A DNA stretch of 64,000 nt from Flavobacterium wongokense (GTDB lineage Bacteria > Bacteroidota > Bacteroidia > Flavobacteriales > Flavobacteriaceae), in assembly GCF_021608265.1 (NCBI RefSeq), contig NZ_JAKIHP010000003.1, positions 62,001 through 126,000 of the forward strand, written 5' to 3'. The notes below the pieces were generated by a model. It did not search any database, was not told where the DNA came from, and saw nothing but the letters and a program-made list of their open reading frames with translations. How positions within the stretch are numbered: the stretch's first letter is position 1; each line of letters opens with the position of its first letter. Both the position numbers and the translations under genes were made by a program. Shown here piece after piece: positions 32,733 to 41,102 of the stretch.

Positions 32733-33566
32733 ATGCAGATACATACCCTTGAAAATACATCCATAGAAGAACTTACAACTTGCTTCAATAAAGCGTTTGA
32801 AGGCTATTTTATTCCTTTAAAATTAGAGGTACAGCAGTTGCGCGATAAGATACAATCTGAAAATATTTTGCTTGAACATTCTGTCGGAGTGACTATTAAC
32901 AATGAGTTGGCTGGGTTTATCCTGCTTGGGATTAACTCAAAAAAAAACATTGGCTATAATGCCGGAACAGGAATTATTCCGGATTATCGGGGAATGAAAC
33001 TGACTGAGAAGATGTATCCACATGTGATTTCCAATCTGAGTAAAATTGGAATTAAAAATCATTTTCTGGAAGTCATCTGCGAAAATCAAAAGGCGTTGAA
33101 AATCTATGAAAACCTTGGCTATACCATCACAAGAAAAGTGATTTGTTATAAGGGAAAAGTAGCTGAACCTAAAAAAACCGATTATAAAATCCAGTCCATC
33201 GAATTGCCTGATGAAAGTTTGGTACAACCATTTTGGAATCATCATCCAACCTACCAAAACTCATTGGGCTGCATCAAAAGCAATAGCGAAAAGCACACAG
33301 CTTTTGGAGTTTTGAATGGGGAAAAACTGATAGGTTATATTATTTTTGATAAAAACACCTTGCGGATAAAACAATTTGGAGTGGACAAAACCCATAGAAA
33401 TACAGGCATTGGAAAACAATTATTTCACACTGCTCAAAATCAGAATCCTGAAGCAGTTTTGGCTATGATCAATGTTGATGAAAATGATTTGGAGACAACT
33501 AGATTTTTAACAAACATTGGACTAAGTCCTTTCATCGCGCAATACGAAATGCAGTTAAACGATTAA
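32733..33566 (+). CDS. Tandem GNAT-domain acetyltransferase
   Basis: Protein of 277 aa with two GNAT units. The first (residues ~1-145) has GTGIIPDYRGMKLTEKMY and ENQKALKIYENLGYTI. The second (~150-277) is shorter and has FGVDKTHRNTGIGKQLFHTA with a good acetyl-CoA loop (R-x-x-G-I-G). Two fused GNAT domains, of which one may be structural, are known in other families. The substrate is unknown. It starts 9 bp after the DinB-like gene and is followed by a terminator. Confidence 0.8.
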   Translation: MQIHTLENTSIEELTTCFNKAFEGYFIPLKLEVQQLRDKIQSENILLEHSVGVTINNELAGFILLGINSKKNIGYNAGTGIIPDYRGMKLTEKMYPHVISNLSKIGIKNHFLEVICENQKALKIYENLGYTITRKVICYKGKVAEPKKTDYKIQSIELPDESLVQPFWNHHPTYQNSLGCIKSNSEKHTAFGVLNGEKLIGYIIFDKNTLRIKQFGVDKTHRNTGIGKQLFHTAQNQNPEAVLAMINVDENDLETTRFLTNIGLSPFIAQYEMQLND

Positions 33567-33569
33567 ATG

Positions 33570-33599
33570 AAAATCCTGGCTTATGGCTGGGATTTTTTT
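33570..33599 (+). terminator. Rho-independent terminator after the GNAT gene
   Basis: AAAATCC/GGATTTT outer stem, inner GGC-TTATG-GCT-like pairs, and a run of seven T. Confidence 0.8.
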
Positions 33600-33697
33600 A
33601 TTAAATTTATGTGCTTTTCAAAAAAAGATTTTTGAATTAAAAACCAACTTATACTTACAAACGTAAATAAAAGTACAACCTTTCAAACATCTATATC

Positions 33698-35209
33698 ATG
33701 AAAAAAACATTATTCCTTATTTGCTGTGTAGCCACGGCATTTCTTGCAACAATTTTTACGAGTTGCAGCGACGACAATAACAACGACCCCACAGTTGTAA
33801 AACCCGATTTGGATTTTTTTGGCCTTACTTCAACTAATACTCTTGTAAGATACAATGCAAACGATTCGGAAACTGCGATAAGCACAACAGCTGTAACTGG
33901 ATTGCAGGCAGGTGAAAATTTAATGGCTATCGATTTCCGTCCGGGAACTGGGCAATTATATGGTCTTGGAAGTACTAGTAGATTATATATTATCAATCAA
34001 AATACCGGTGCAGCAACTGCTGTTGGGACAGTACCATTTACACCGGCATTAACCGGTTCGTTAGCTGGTTTCGATTTTAATCCAACAGTAGACCGAATCC
34101 GAGTAGTGACTTCGAGCGGTTTAAACATCAGGTTAAATCCTGAAACTGGTGTAGTTGCAGCGACTGACACCAACCTTAATCCAGGAACTCCTAATATCAG
34201 CTCAGCTGCTTACACTAATAACACTTCAGGTGCAGCTACAACAGAGCTTTTTACAATCGATACTTCAACAGGAATGCTTTACAAGCAGGATCCTCCAAAT
34301 GCAGGAACACTTACCTCAATTGGAAGCTTAAGTATATCCGGCTCAATTACTGGTGATGGCGGTTTTGATATTGCTCCGGATGGTACGGCAATTGCCAGCT
34401 TAACTGCCGGTGGCGAAAATCATTTGTACCAAATTAATCTAACTACAGGTAAGGCTACCGATTTAGGTGAATTGGCCACTTCAATCATTGGAATTGCCAT
34501 ACCAACAAATCCGGTTGCTTATGCCGTCGACGCCTCGAACAATCTTCATATTTTCAATTTCAACAACCCGGGGACTCCAATTTCAAAAGCGATAACCAAT
34601 CTCCAGGGTGGTGATAACGTATTGGGAATTGATATGCGTCCGGTAAACGGACAGCTTTATGCCTTGGGAACCAGCGGAAGAATTTATATATTGAATACCT
34701 CAACGGGAGCTGCCACTATGCTTGGTGTTGGTCCGGTAGCTGTACTTAACGGCACCGACTTTGGGTTCGATTTCAATCCAGTTCCCGACCGAATCCGGAT
34801 TGTGAGCAATACAGGGCAAAATTTACGCGTTAATCCAAACGATGGTACACTTGCTGCTACCGATACCTCACTGAATCCTGGAACACCAAACGTAACTGCG
34901 GTTGCTTACACGAATAGTTTTCCTGGCACAGCAACAACAACACTTTACGACATTGATTCCACAACAGATATGTTATACATGCAAAACCCGCCAAACAATG
35001 GAACTTTGGTCCCAGTTGGTGCATTAGGCGTAGATGTCACATCCAGCAATGGTTTTGATATTGGAGGAACGTCAAATATGGCTTATGCCATATTAACAGT
35101 TGGTGGAATAAATGGCATTTATACTATTAATACATCGACGGGAGCAGCTACCTTGCTGACTGGCTTTCCTTTAGCAGTAAAAGGTTTTGCTGTTGGGTTA
35201 GGTTTCTAA
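33698..35209 (+). CDS. DUF4394 lipoprotein, two tandem domains
   Basis: Predicted surface or periplasmic lipoprotein of 503 aa; the signal peptide ends in FTSC with the lipobox Cys at about residue 24. Two copies of a ~230-residue domain follow. Each has LMAIDFRPGTGQLYGLGS or LGIDMRPVNGQLYALGT, then a DFNP-x-x-DRIR motif, then LRVNP or IRLNP and an AATDT-LNPG-P block. The pattern is that of DUF4394, a beta-propeller-like repeat found in secreted proteins. Function is unknown. It is monocistronic, with a bidirectional terminator after it. Confidence 0.82.
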   Translation: MKKTLFLICCVATAFLATIFTSCSDDNNNDPTVVKPDLDFFGLTSTNTLVRYNANDSETAISTTAVTGLQAGENLMAIDFRPGTGQLYGLGSTSRLYIINQNTGAATAVGTVPFTPALTGSLAGFDFNPTVDRIRVVTSSGLNIRLNPETGVVAATDTNLNPGTPNISSAAYTNNTSGAATTELFTIDTSTGMLYKQDPPNAGTLTSIGSLSISGSITGDGGFDIAPDGTAIASLTAGGENHLYQINLTTGKATDLGELATSIIGIAIPTNPVAYAVDASNNLHIFNFNNPGTPISKAITNLQGGDNVLGIDMRPVNGQLYALGTSGRIYILNTSTGAATMLGVGPVAVLNGTDFGFDFNPVPDRIRIVSNTGQNLRVNPNDGTLAATDTSLNPGTPNVTAVAYTNSFPGTATTTLYDIDSTTDMLYMQNPPNNGTLVPVGALGVDVTSSNGFDIGGTSNMAYAILTVGGINGIYTINTSTGAATLLTGFPLAVKGFAVGLGF

Positions 35210-35232
35210 ACTTCAAAAAATAAAAGCAATAA

Positions 35233-35263
35233 AAAACCCCGGGATATTCTCTCGGGGTTTTCT
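35233..35263. terminator. Bidirectional terminator between convergent genes
   Basis: AAAACCCCG/CGGGGTTTT stem with an 11-nt loop, A run before and T run after. It serves the DUF4394 gene and the convergent isoaspartyl peptidase gene. Confidence 0.88.
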
Positions 35264-35278
35264 TTTATGATTAATTTA

Positions 35279-36121
35279 TTAATTAAAAACTTCTTCTTTA
35301 TCGCCGTCAAAACTGGCAAATACCATACTTGGATGTGAATCCTGATGGAAAATATTCCCTTTGGCATCAATGGCTATGGCACCTGCAAAACCGTCAAAAG
35401 GAACCAATTCGGTAAAGGTTTTTTCGAATGCTTTTTCCAAAGTAAAACCATCGGTAACACGGGTTACGATTTTGGCAGCCACTGCTCCACTTACAATATC
35501 CTCACCCACTCCGGTTAAACTGACGCCACAGAATCCGTTGGCATAATTTCCGGCAACGGTAGCTGAATCGGAGATTCTTCCCGGCATTTCAAAACCTTTT
35601 CCTCCTGTTGAAGTGGCAACGGCAATTTTTCCTTCATTGTCCAATGCTACACAGCCTACAGTTCCTATGCGGGTTGAAGCCAGCTTGGCTTCGTATTCGC
35701 TTTTGCGTTGTGGTGTTTCTGTTGAAAATTTCTCAAAACCATATTGACGGGCAAAATTTGTTGCTCCGCTTCCACCCAAAACCTTATCATCGTAATGCAT
35801 CAGAACCTGGGCAACCTGAACAGGGTTTTTTACTTCTTCAATATTGATGACACCACTCATTTTCATAGTTGAGCCATCCATTAAGGAAGCACTCATCCTG
35901 ATTTTTCCATCACTTTGGATTTGGGAACCAATTCCGGCATTGAACAATTCATCATCTTCCAAAAGTGACACAGCATGCACCACAGTTTCCAAAGCTGAAT
36001 GTGTTTTAAGAAAATCATACGATTCCTTTACAATGCGAAGCAAAGCCTGTTGTTTGGCAACCTTTGTTTCGTGATTGGTTGATGATTCCGAGAAAAATCC
36101 GCCGTGGATGATTATTTTCAT
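35279..36121 (-). CDS. Isoaspartyl peptidase / L-asparaginase (Ntn-hydrolase)
   Basis: Plant-type asparaginase of 280 aa. It is made as one chain and cleaves itself before the Thr of RIGTVGCVALDNEGKIA (about residue 150), which becomes the nucleophile. Other motifs are IHGGFF at the start, LFNAGIGSQIQSDG, and GRISDSATVAGNYAN and GEDIVSGAVAAKIV in the beta subunit. It hydrolyses beta-Asp-X dipeptides, including the beta-Asp-Arg released from cyanophycin. It starts 1 bp after the cyanophycinase gene, so the two act as a degradation pair. Confidence 0.9.
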   Translation of the reverse strand: MKIIIHGGFFSESSTNHETKVAKQQALLRIVKESYDFLKTHSALETVVHAVSLLEDDELFNAGIGSQIQSDGKIRMSASLMDGSTMKMSGVINIEEVKNPVQVAQVLMHYDDKVLGGSGATNFARQYGFEKFSTETPQRKSEYEAKLASTRIGTVGCVALDNEGKIAVATSTGGKGFEMPGRISDSATVAGNYANGFCGVSLTGVGEDIVSGAVAAKIVTRVTDGFTLEKAFEKTFTELVPFDGFAGAIAIDAKGNIFHQDSHPSMVFASFDGDKEEVFN

Positions 36122-36122
36122 T

Positions 36123-36995
36123 TTAAACGTATTGCGAAGATTTGATGGTCATTTTAAACGTAGTCAAATCAAAAGTATCATTAATGCTCATAACGTGCGT
36201 AACCAAATGGTTGATTGATATTGGCTGGCCTAATTCAACCTGGGTTAAATTGGTGTCCTTGATTTCCTTTCCGTCAACCAAAATCACAAGTCCGGAACCA
36301 ATGGCCTCCATCATCGAATTATTGGTAATCAGCAAACCGGTATCTTCTCCAAGCCCAATTCCTAAAACCTTCGGATTTCCAACAACAGCCTGGAACAAAC
36401 GTCCAATACGGCCACGCTGTACAAAATGTGTATCGATGATTACACCGTCAATCAATCCCAAACCGCTTGTGATTTTCACTTCCCCTTTTAGCAAAGCCTC
36501 GCTGCTGCTTCCCTGATAAATCATATTGTTGGAGGCTGCAGCCGCACCAGCCGAAGTTCCTGCATAAACAAAATCGTCATTATGGTATTTGTCCAATAAA
36601 ATATCATGGAAAGGAGTTCCGCCAAGGATAGAAGTCAGCCGCAATTGGTCTCCACCTGTAAACATTACAACATCCGCAGCTTTCAAACGTTCCAAAATTT
36701 CCGGTTCTGAAGCCTGCTCACGCTTGTCGATATTTAAAACATCAACATTGTTGGCTCCAAGATAGTGCAACGCCTTTACGTATTCTGGTCCAATTTCCTT
36801 TGGGATTTTAGAAGCTGTAGTAATTACTTCAATTCGGGACTCTTTTTTATGTTTTGATTCGTCAATGATTCTCTTTAAAATTCCAGCCTCAAAGAAGTTC
36901 AGATTCTTTGCTGCATTTTTATCCAAATCCGTCTCGGTAAAACTGCCTTTGTCAACAGCACCGCCGATAATTATAAGTTTTCCTTGTATATTCAT
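36123..36995 (-). CDS. cphB: Cyanophycinase
   Basis: Serine peptidase of 290 aa that cleaves the Asp-Arg polymer cyanophycin to beta-Asp-Arg dipeptides. The nucleophile is in AGTSAGAAAAS (about residue 145); MFTGGDQLRLTSIL and the N-terminal KLIIIGGAVDKGSF are family features. No signal peptide, so intracellular. The isoaspartyl peptidase gene follows directly. The synthetase (cphA) is not in the window, so the polymer may be made elsewhere or the pair may act on other beta-aspartyl peptides. Confidence 0.9.
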   Translation of the reverse strand: MNIQGKLIIIGGAVDKGSFTETDLDKNAAKNLNFFEAGILKRIIDESKHKKESRIEVITTASKIPKEIGPEYVKALHYLGANNVDVLNIDKREQASEPEILERLKAADVVMFTGGDQLRLTSILGGTPFHDILLDKYHNDDFVYAGTSAGAAAASNNMIYQGSSSEALLKGEVKITSGLGLIDGVIIDTHFVQRGRIGRLFQAVVGNPKVLGIGLGEDTGLLITNNSMMEAIGSGLVILVDGKEIKDTNLTQVELGQPISINHLVTHVMSINDTFDLTTFKMTIKSSQYV

Positions 36996-37083
36996 GTGGG
37001 TAAAAATAACAAAAACTTAGTAGTTACAAACCTTTTTTTTACTTTTTTGAAACCATTTATTAACTTATTTATCAAGAATGGAA

Positions 37084-37117
37084 TTTGTTTGCAATGAAAT
37101 CCAAATCCTTATATTTG
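37084..37117 (+). promoter_or_regulatory. Predicted promoter of rluF (near-leaderless)
   Basis: TTTG at 37084-37087 and again at 37088-37091, an 18-bp spacer from the second, then TATATTTG (37110-37117), an exact -7 box. The ATG of rluF is at 37122, about where transcription should begin, so the mRNA would have little or no leader. Confidence 0.6.
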
Positions 37118-37121
37118 CTGA

Positions 37122-37877
37122 ATGGAAATCAATCAGACACGAATCAATAAATATCTTTCCGAATCGGGCTATTGCTCGCGTCGTGAAGCCGATAAATTAT
37201 TGGAAGAAGGCCGAATTACAGTCAATGGAGTCGTTCCTGAAATGGGTACGAAAGTCACCATCGATGATGAAATCCGCGTAGACGGGAAATTGGTTCGTGA
37301 AAAAAGGGAAAAACCAATTTACCTGGCTTTTAACAAACCCGTTGGAATTGAATGTACTACCAATCAAAATGTTCGTGACAATATTGTGGATTATATCAAT
37401 TATCCCAAGCGTATTTTCCCTATTGGAAGATTGGATAAAGCCAGCGAAGGCCTGATTTTTATGACAGACGATGGCGATATTGTGAACAAAATCCTTCGCG
37501 CCCGAAACAATCACGAGAAGGAATATGTGGTAACTGTCAACAAACAAATTACTGATAGATTCATCCAAAAAATGAGCAACGGAGTTCCGATTTTGGATAC
37601 CGTTACCCGAAAATGCAAAGTGGAGCAAATCAGCAAATATGTTTTCAAAATCATTCTGACTCAAGGACTGAACCGCCAAATCCGAAGGATGTGTGAATAC
37701 CTTGGTTATGAAGTGACTGCTTTGAAAAGAACCAGGATTATCAATATTTCGCTGGATGTTCATGTTGGAAGATACCGCGAACTGACTCCCGACGAAATCA
37801 AACAACTCAACAAGCTTATCGAACCTTCGAGCAAAACCGAAGAAGCAAGTTTACCAAAAAATTCAAGCCGTAAATGA
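37122..37877 (+). CDS. rluF: 23S rRNA pseudouridine synthase (RluF type)
   Basis: Pseudouridine synthase of 251 aa. It has an N-terminal S4 RNA-binding domain ([24 protein letters not shown]) and the catalytic Asp in [18 protein letters not shown] (about residue 107). [14 protein letters not shown] is the RsuA/RluB/E/F C-terminal signature. RluF modifies U2604 (with U2605) in the peptidyl-transferase region of 23S rRNA; RluF and its relatives are hard to separate by eye. Its stop overlaps the crcB start in ATGA (37874-37877), so the two are translationally coupled. Confidence 0.87.
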   Translation: MEINQTRINKYLSESGYCSRREADKLLEEGRITVNGVVPEMGTKVTIDDEIRVDGKLVREKREKPIYLAFNKPVGIECTTNQNVRDNIVDYINYPKRIFPIGRLDKASEGLIFMTDDGDIVNKILRARNNHEKEYVVTVNKQITDRFIQKMSNGVPILDTVTRKCKVEQISKYVFKIILTQGLNRQIRRMCEYLGYEVTALKRTRIINISLDVHVGRYRELTPDEIKQLNKLIEPSSKTEEASLPKNSSRK

Positions 37878-38245
37878 TAAAAACCATTATCTATATCGCA
37901 ATTGGCGGTGCCATAGGAAGCGTGCTTCGTTTTCTGATGAGTGTTTTTGTAGCTAAATTTTGGTCGAACCAATTTCCATTGGCAACATTTATTACCAATT
38001 TTATCGGTTGCCTGCTGATTGGTTTTTTTATTGGCATTCTGACCAAAAACCAATTGGAAGACAGCAACCTGAAGTGGTTTCTCGTTACCGGATTTTGCGG
38101 AGGTTTCACCACTTTTTCAGCATTCGGAATGGAAAATTACAATCTGCTGCAAAGCAACAATTCGCTGATGGCTTTTGGATATATTGCGCTGAGTGTCGTA
38201 CTCGGACTTTTAGCCGTTTGGTTTGGACTTTTGCTGTCCAGATAA
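37874..38245 (+). CDS. crcB: Fluoride channel CrcB/Fluc
   Basis: Small four-helix inner-membrane protein of 123 aa that forms a dual-topology dimeric channel exporting fluoride. It has [12 protein letters not shown] near the N-terminus (with the conserved Arg) and [14 protein letters not shown] (pore-facing Asn). [12 protein letters not shown] carries the phenylalanines and the central Na+ site of Fluc. The start codon lies in the ATGA overlap with rluF. I see no crcB riboswitch, and none would fit in the overlap. Confidence 0.93.
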   Translation: MIKTIIYIAIGGAIGSVLRFLMSVFVAKFWSNQFPLATFITNFIGCLLIGFFIGILTKNQLEDSNLKWFLVTGFCGGFTTFSAFGMENYNLLQSNNSLMAFGYIALSVVLGLLAVWFGLLLSR

Positions 38246-38305
38246 AACTTAAATTATGCTTAATCTGTGTAATCTTTGTTTCATTTTTTAGTACATTCGC
38301 CAACT

Positions 38306-39310
38306 ATGAAAAAAGAAGATATTATTGCCATTCAAAATTTACTGGCAACATCTAAAAAAATTGCCATTATTCCGCATCGAAGTCCCGATGGCGATGCAAT
38401 GGGTTCGACATTGGCTCTGTATCATTTTCTTTTAAAACTGAACCACAAACCGGTGGTGATTTCCCCAAATGAATTCCCAAATTTCCTAGCCTGGCTTCCA
38501 GGATCGGAAACCGTTTTGATTTATGAAAACGACAAGGAAAACTGCACCAAAATATTGAACGAAGCCGAAGTGGTTTTTACTTTGGATTTCAATGCGTTGC
38601 ATCGAACAGGAGAAATGGAACAGGTTTTAAATAAGCTTACTGCTCCGATGATTATGATTGACCATCATCAAAAACCGGACACTTACGCCACGTATACTTA
38701 TTCTGATACTGCCTTTGGTTCTACCTGTGAAATGATTTATAATTTTATTTCATTTTTAGGCAAAAAAGAACTGATAGACAAAACGATAGCTGCCTGTATT
38801 TACACCGGAATCACAACAGATTCAGGGTCGTTCCGCTTTCCTTCAACGACCAGCATGACACACCGAATTGTAGCCGAGCTGATTGATTTGGGCATCGACA
38901 ACAGCGAGATCCACAACCTGCTTTTTGACGACAACTCCTACAACCGATTACAGCTTTTGGGCAGGGCTTTGCAGAACATGAAAGTGTTTCCTGAATATAA
39001 AACCTCCTACACTTCGCTTACGCAAAAGGAATTGGACGAATTCCATTATGAAAAAGGCGATACCGAAGGTGTTGTCAATTATGGCTTAAGCATCAAGGGA
39101 ATTCATTTTGCAGCGATTTTTATCGAACACCGCGATGAAAACATCATCAAGATTTCGTTTCGTTCGCAGGGAAATTTTGATGTCAATCAATTTGCAAGGG
39201 ACCATTTCAACGGTGGCGGACATGTTAATGCAGCAGGAGGAAAATCCTATGACAGCATGAAGGCCACACTTAATAAATTTGAAGATTTAATTTCTAAAAT
39301 AACCATCTAA
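38306..39310 (+). CDS. nrnA: Nano-RNase / pAp phosphatase NrnA (DHH family)
   Basis: DHH-DHHA1 phosphoesterase of 334 aa that degrades short oligoribonucleotides and dephosphorylates 3'-phosphoadenosine 5'-phosphate. Metal motifs are IPHRSPDGDAMGST, FTLDFNALHRTG, MIDHHQKPD (the DHH box) and YTGITTDSGSFRF. The DHHA1 end has HFNGGGHVNAAGGK. The ATG at 38306 is chosen over the upstream start at 38276, which precedes the family N-terminus. It ends 4 bp before gldI. Confidence 0.92.
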   Translation: MKKEDIIAIQNLLATSKKIAIIPHRSPDGDAMGSTLALYHFLLKLNHKPVVISPNEFPNFLAWLPGSETVLIYENDKENCTKILNEAEVVFTLDFNALHRTGEMEQVLNKLTAPMIMIDHHQKPDTYATYTYSDTAFGSTCEMIYNFISFLGKKELIDKTIAACIYTGITTDSGSFRFPSTTSMTHRIVAELIDLGIDNSEIHNLLFDDNSYNRLQLLGRALQNMKVFPEYKTSYTSLTQKELDEFHYEKGDTEGVVNYGLSIKGIHFAAIFIEHRDENIIKISFRSQGNFDVNQFARDHFNGGGHVNAAGGKSYDSMKATLNKFEDLISKITI

Positions 39311-39314
39311 GAAC

Positions 39315-39926
39315 ATGAAAAACATTTCAAAAATAACAATGCTTTTTGTAGTCTTTATAACTTTCTTAAGTTGTAAACAACAACAGGCACGCATGCCGGT
39401 TTCACGTTCTTCTGGAACATTCATGAAAGAATCAGCAGCGAGGAATAAAAAACTGGTTGCTGGAGAAGAAGGTAAAATCGATTCGATAATCAAAAGCAAT
39501 CCAAAAGTACAATACATTGCATCCAAAAAAGGATATTGGTACCATTATGTAGTTAAAAATGAAAATGACACCCTTCGTCCAAAAAAGGGAGATGTGGCAC
39601 AATTTGATTATGAAATTATGGATATGAAAGGAAATGTGGTGTATTCTGAAGTTGAATTGCGCCCACAAACTTATATTGTCGACAAGCAAAATATCATGAT
39701 GGGATTACGCGACGGAATAAAATTAATGCATAAAAAAGAACAGGTAACTTTCCTTTTCCCATCGCACATGGCATTTGGTTACCGTGGTGATACCAAACGC
39801 ATCAAAACCAACCAGCCAATTATCGTAACGGTAACACTAAATGATTTCAAAGCAGAAGCAAAAGCTACAGCAAAACCAGTAACACCAACTGAAACTAAAC
39901 CAAAAACAGAACCTAAATTAGATTAA
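39315..39926 (+). CDS. gldI: Gliding-motility lipoprotein GldI, FKBP-type PPIase
   Basis: Lipoprotein of 203 aa: the signal peptide ends FLSC with lipobox Cys near residue 20. A single FKBP domain follows (about 75-180: KGDVAQFDYEIMDMKGNVVYSE, GLRDGIKLMHKKEQVTFLFPSHMAFGYRG) and a Thr/Pro/Lys-rich tail. GldI is required for gliding and type IX secretion in F. johnsoniae, probably folding periplasmic parts of the machine. Two cyclophilin-FKBP fusion genes follow at 2 and 31 bp, making a foldase cluster. Confidence 0.88.
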   Translation: MKNISKITMLFVVFITFLSCKQQQARMPVSRSSGTFMKESAARNKKLVAGEEGKIDSIIKSNPKVQYIASKKGYWYHYVVKNENDTLRPKKGDVAQFDYEIMDMKGNVVYSEVELRPQTYIVDKQNIMMGLRDGIKLMHKKEQVTFLFPSHMAFGYRGDTKRIKTNQPIIVTVTLNDFKAEAKATAKPVTPTETKPKTEPKLD

Positions 39927-39928
39927 AA

Positions 39929-41071
39929 ATGACCCAAAAGATTTGCCTCTTATTAACTGTTTTATCAATTTGCCTGAGCTCATGCAAAGACGAACATAAA
40001 GATTTAAAAGATGGTTTATACGCCGAAATCGAAACTTCAAAAGGAACAATTATAGCCGAACTTGACTACAAAAAAGTACCTTATATGGTGGCTAATTTTG
40101 TTACTTTGGCCGAAGGGAAAAACCAATTTTGCACCGAAGACCTTAAAGGAAAACCATTCTTTGACGGATTGGAATTCCACCGTGTTATTTCAAAATCAAA
40201 CGGTGATGCTGAGGATTTTATGATCCAGACTGGTGATCCTTTGGGAACAGGTTCGGGTGATGCAGGTTACAAATGCAGGGATGAAATCACCAACCTAAAG
40301 CACGACAAACCTGGTATTTTGTCTATGGCTAATTCGGGCCCAAATACGAACACAAACAGCAGCCAGTTCTTTATAACATTGGTTCCTACACCTTGGCTGG
40401 ATGGCAAGCATTCAGTTTTTGGATGTGTTGTAGGTGATGGAATGACGGTTGCCAATTCCATTGTAAAAGGAGATGTTATTAAAACCGTTACTATAATCCG
40501 AAAAGGGGAAGATGTCAAAAAATTTGATGCCGTAAAGATTTTCAATGATAATTTCAAAGCTCAAAATGAGGATCAAAAGAAACAGGATGCCCTTGCTGAG
40601 CAAAAGAAAATGGAATATGACGCAAAATACAAAGCAGTTAAGGAAAAGAAAATCGCTTACTTTAATGGTTTGAAAAAATCAGCTACTAAAACCTCATCAG
40701 GATTAAAATTCACTATTACCCAAAAATCGTCCAAAGAAAAACCAAAAGACGGGGAAACAATTTACATTGCCTACGCCGGTTTTTTGGAAGACGGAACGCT
40801 TTTTGATACCAGCGAGCCAAATGTTGCCAAGGAGTTCGGAATGTATGACGAACAAAGGGCTATGGAAAATGGATATTCGGCCTTGCCTTATGTAATGGGT
40901 TCCAATAAAATGATTCCCGGTTTTGTAGAAGGTCTGAGTAAATTGAAAATTGGCGACAAAGCGGTTTTCTTCATACCGTCGAACCTCGGTTATGGCGAAC
41001 AAGGTGCCGGAGGTGTTATTCCTCCAAATGCCAACCTGATTTTTGAATTAGAAGTAAAGAGTAAAATATAA
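39929..41071 (+). CDS. Lipoprotein peptidyl-prolyl isomerase, cyclophilin + FKBP fusion
   Basis: Lipoprotein of 380 aa; the signal peptide ends CLSSC (Cys ~19). A cyclophilin domain occupies ~30-200 (FHRVISKS...DFMIQTGDPLGTGSG, GILSMANSGPNTNTNSSQFFITL, LDGKHSVFGCV). A charged coiled-coil linker is at ~205-245 and an FKBP domain at ~255-380 (YIAYAGFLEDGTLFDTS, IPGFVEGLSKLKIGDKAVFFIPSNLGYGEQG). Both active sites look intact. It is a paralog of the next gene and probably sits in the periplasm, where it folds exported proteins. Confidence 0.9.
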   Translation: MTQKICLLLTVLSICLSSCKDEHKDLKDGLYAEIETSKGTIIAELDYKKVPYMVANFVTLAEGKNQFCTEDLKGKPFFDGLEFHRVISKSNGDAEDFMIQTGDPLGTGSGDAGYKCRDEITNLKHDKPGILSMANSGPNTNTNSSQFFITLVPTPWLDGKHSVFGCVVGDGMTVANSIVKGDVIKTVTIIRKGEDVKKFDAVKIFNDNFKAQNEDQKKQDALAEQKKMEYDAKYKAVKEKKIAYFNGLKKSATKTSSGLKFTITQKSSKEKPKDGETIYIAYAGFLEDGTLFDTSEPNVAKEFGMYDEQRAMENGYSALPYVMGSNKMIPGFVEGLSKLKIGDKAVFFIPSNLGYGEQGAGGVIPPNANLIFELEVKSKI

Positions 41072-41102
41072 ATTAGTAACAAACATAAATAAGTAATAAA
41101 TC

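Noticed and set aside
37860..37880. Fluoride riboswitch for crcB
   Set aside because: crcB starts inside the end of rluF, leaving no leader for an aptamer.
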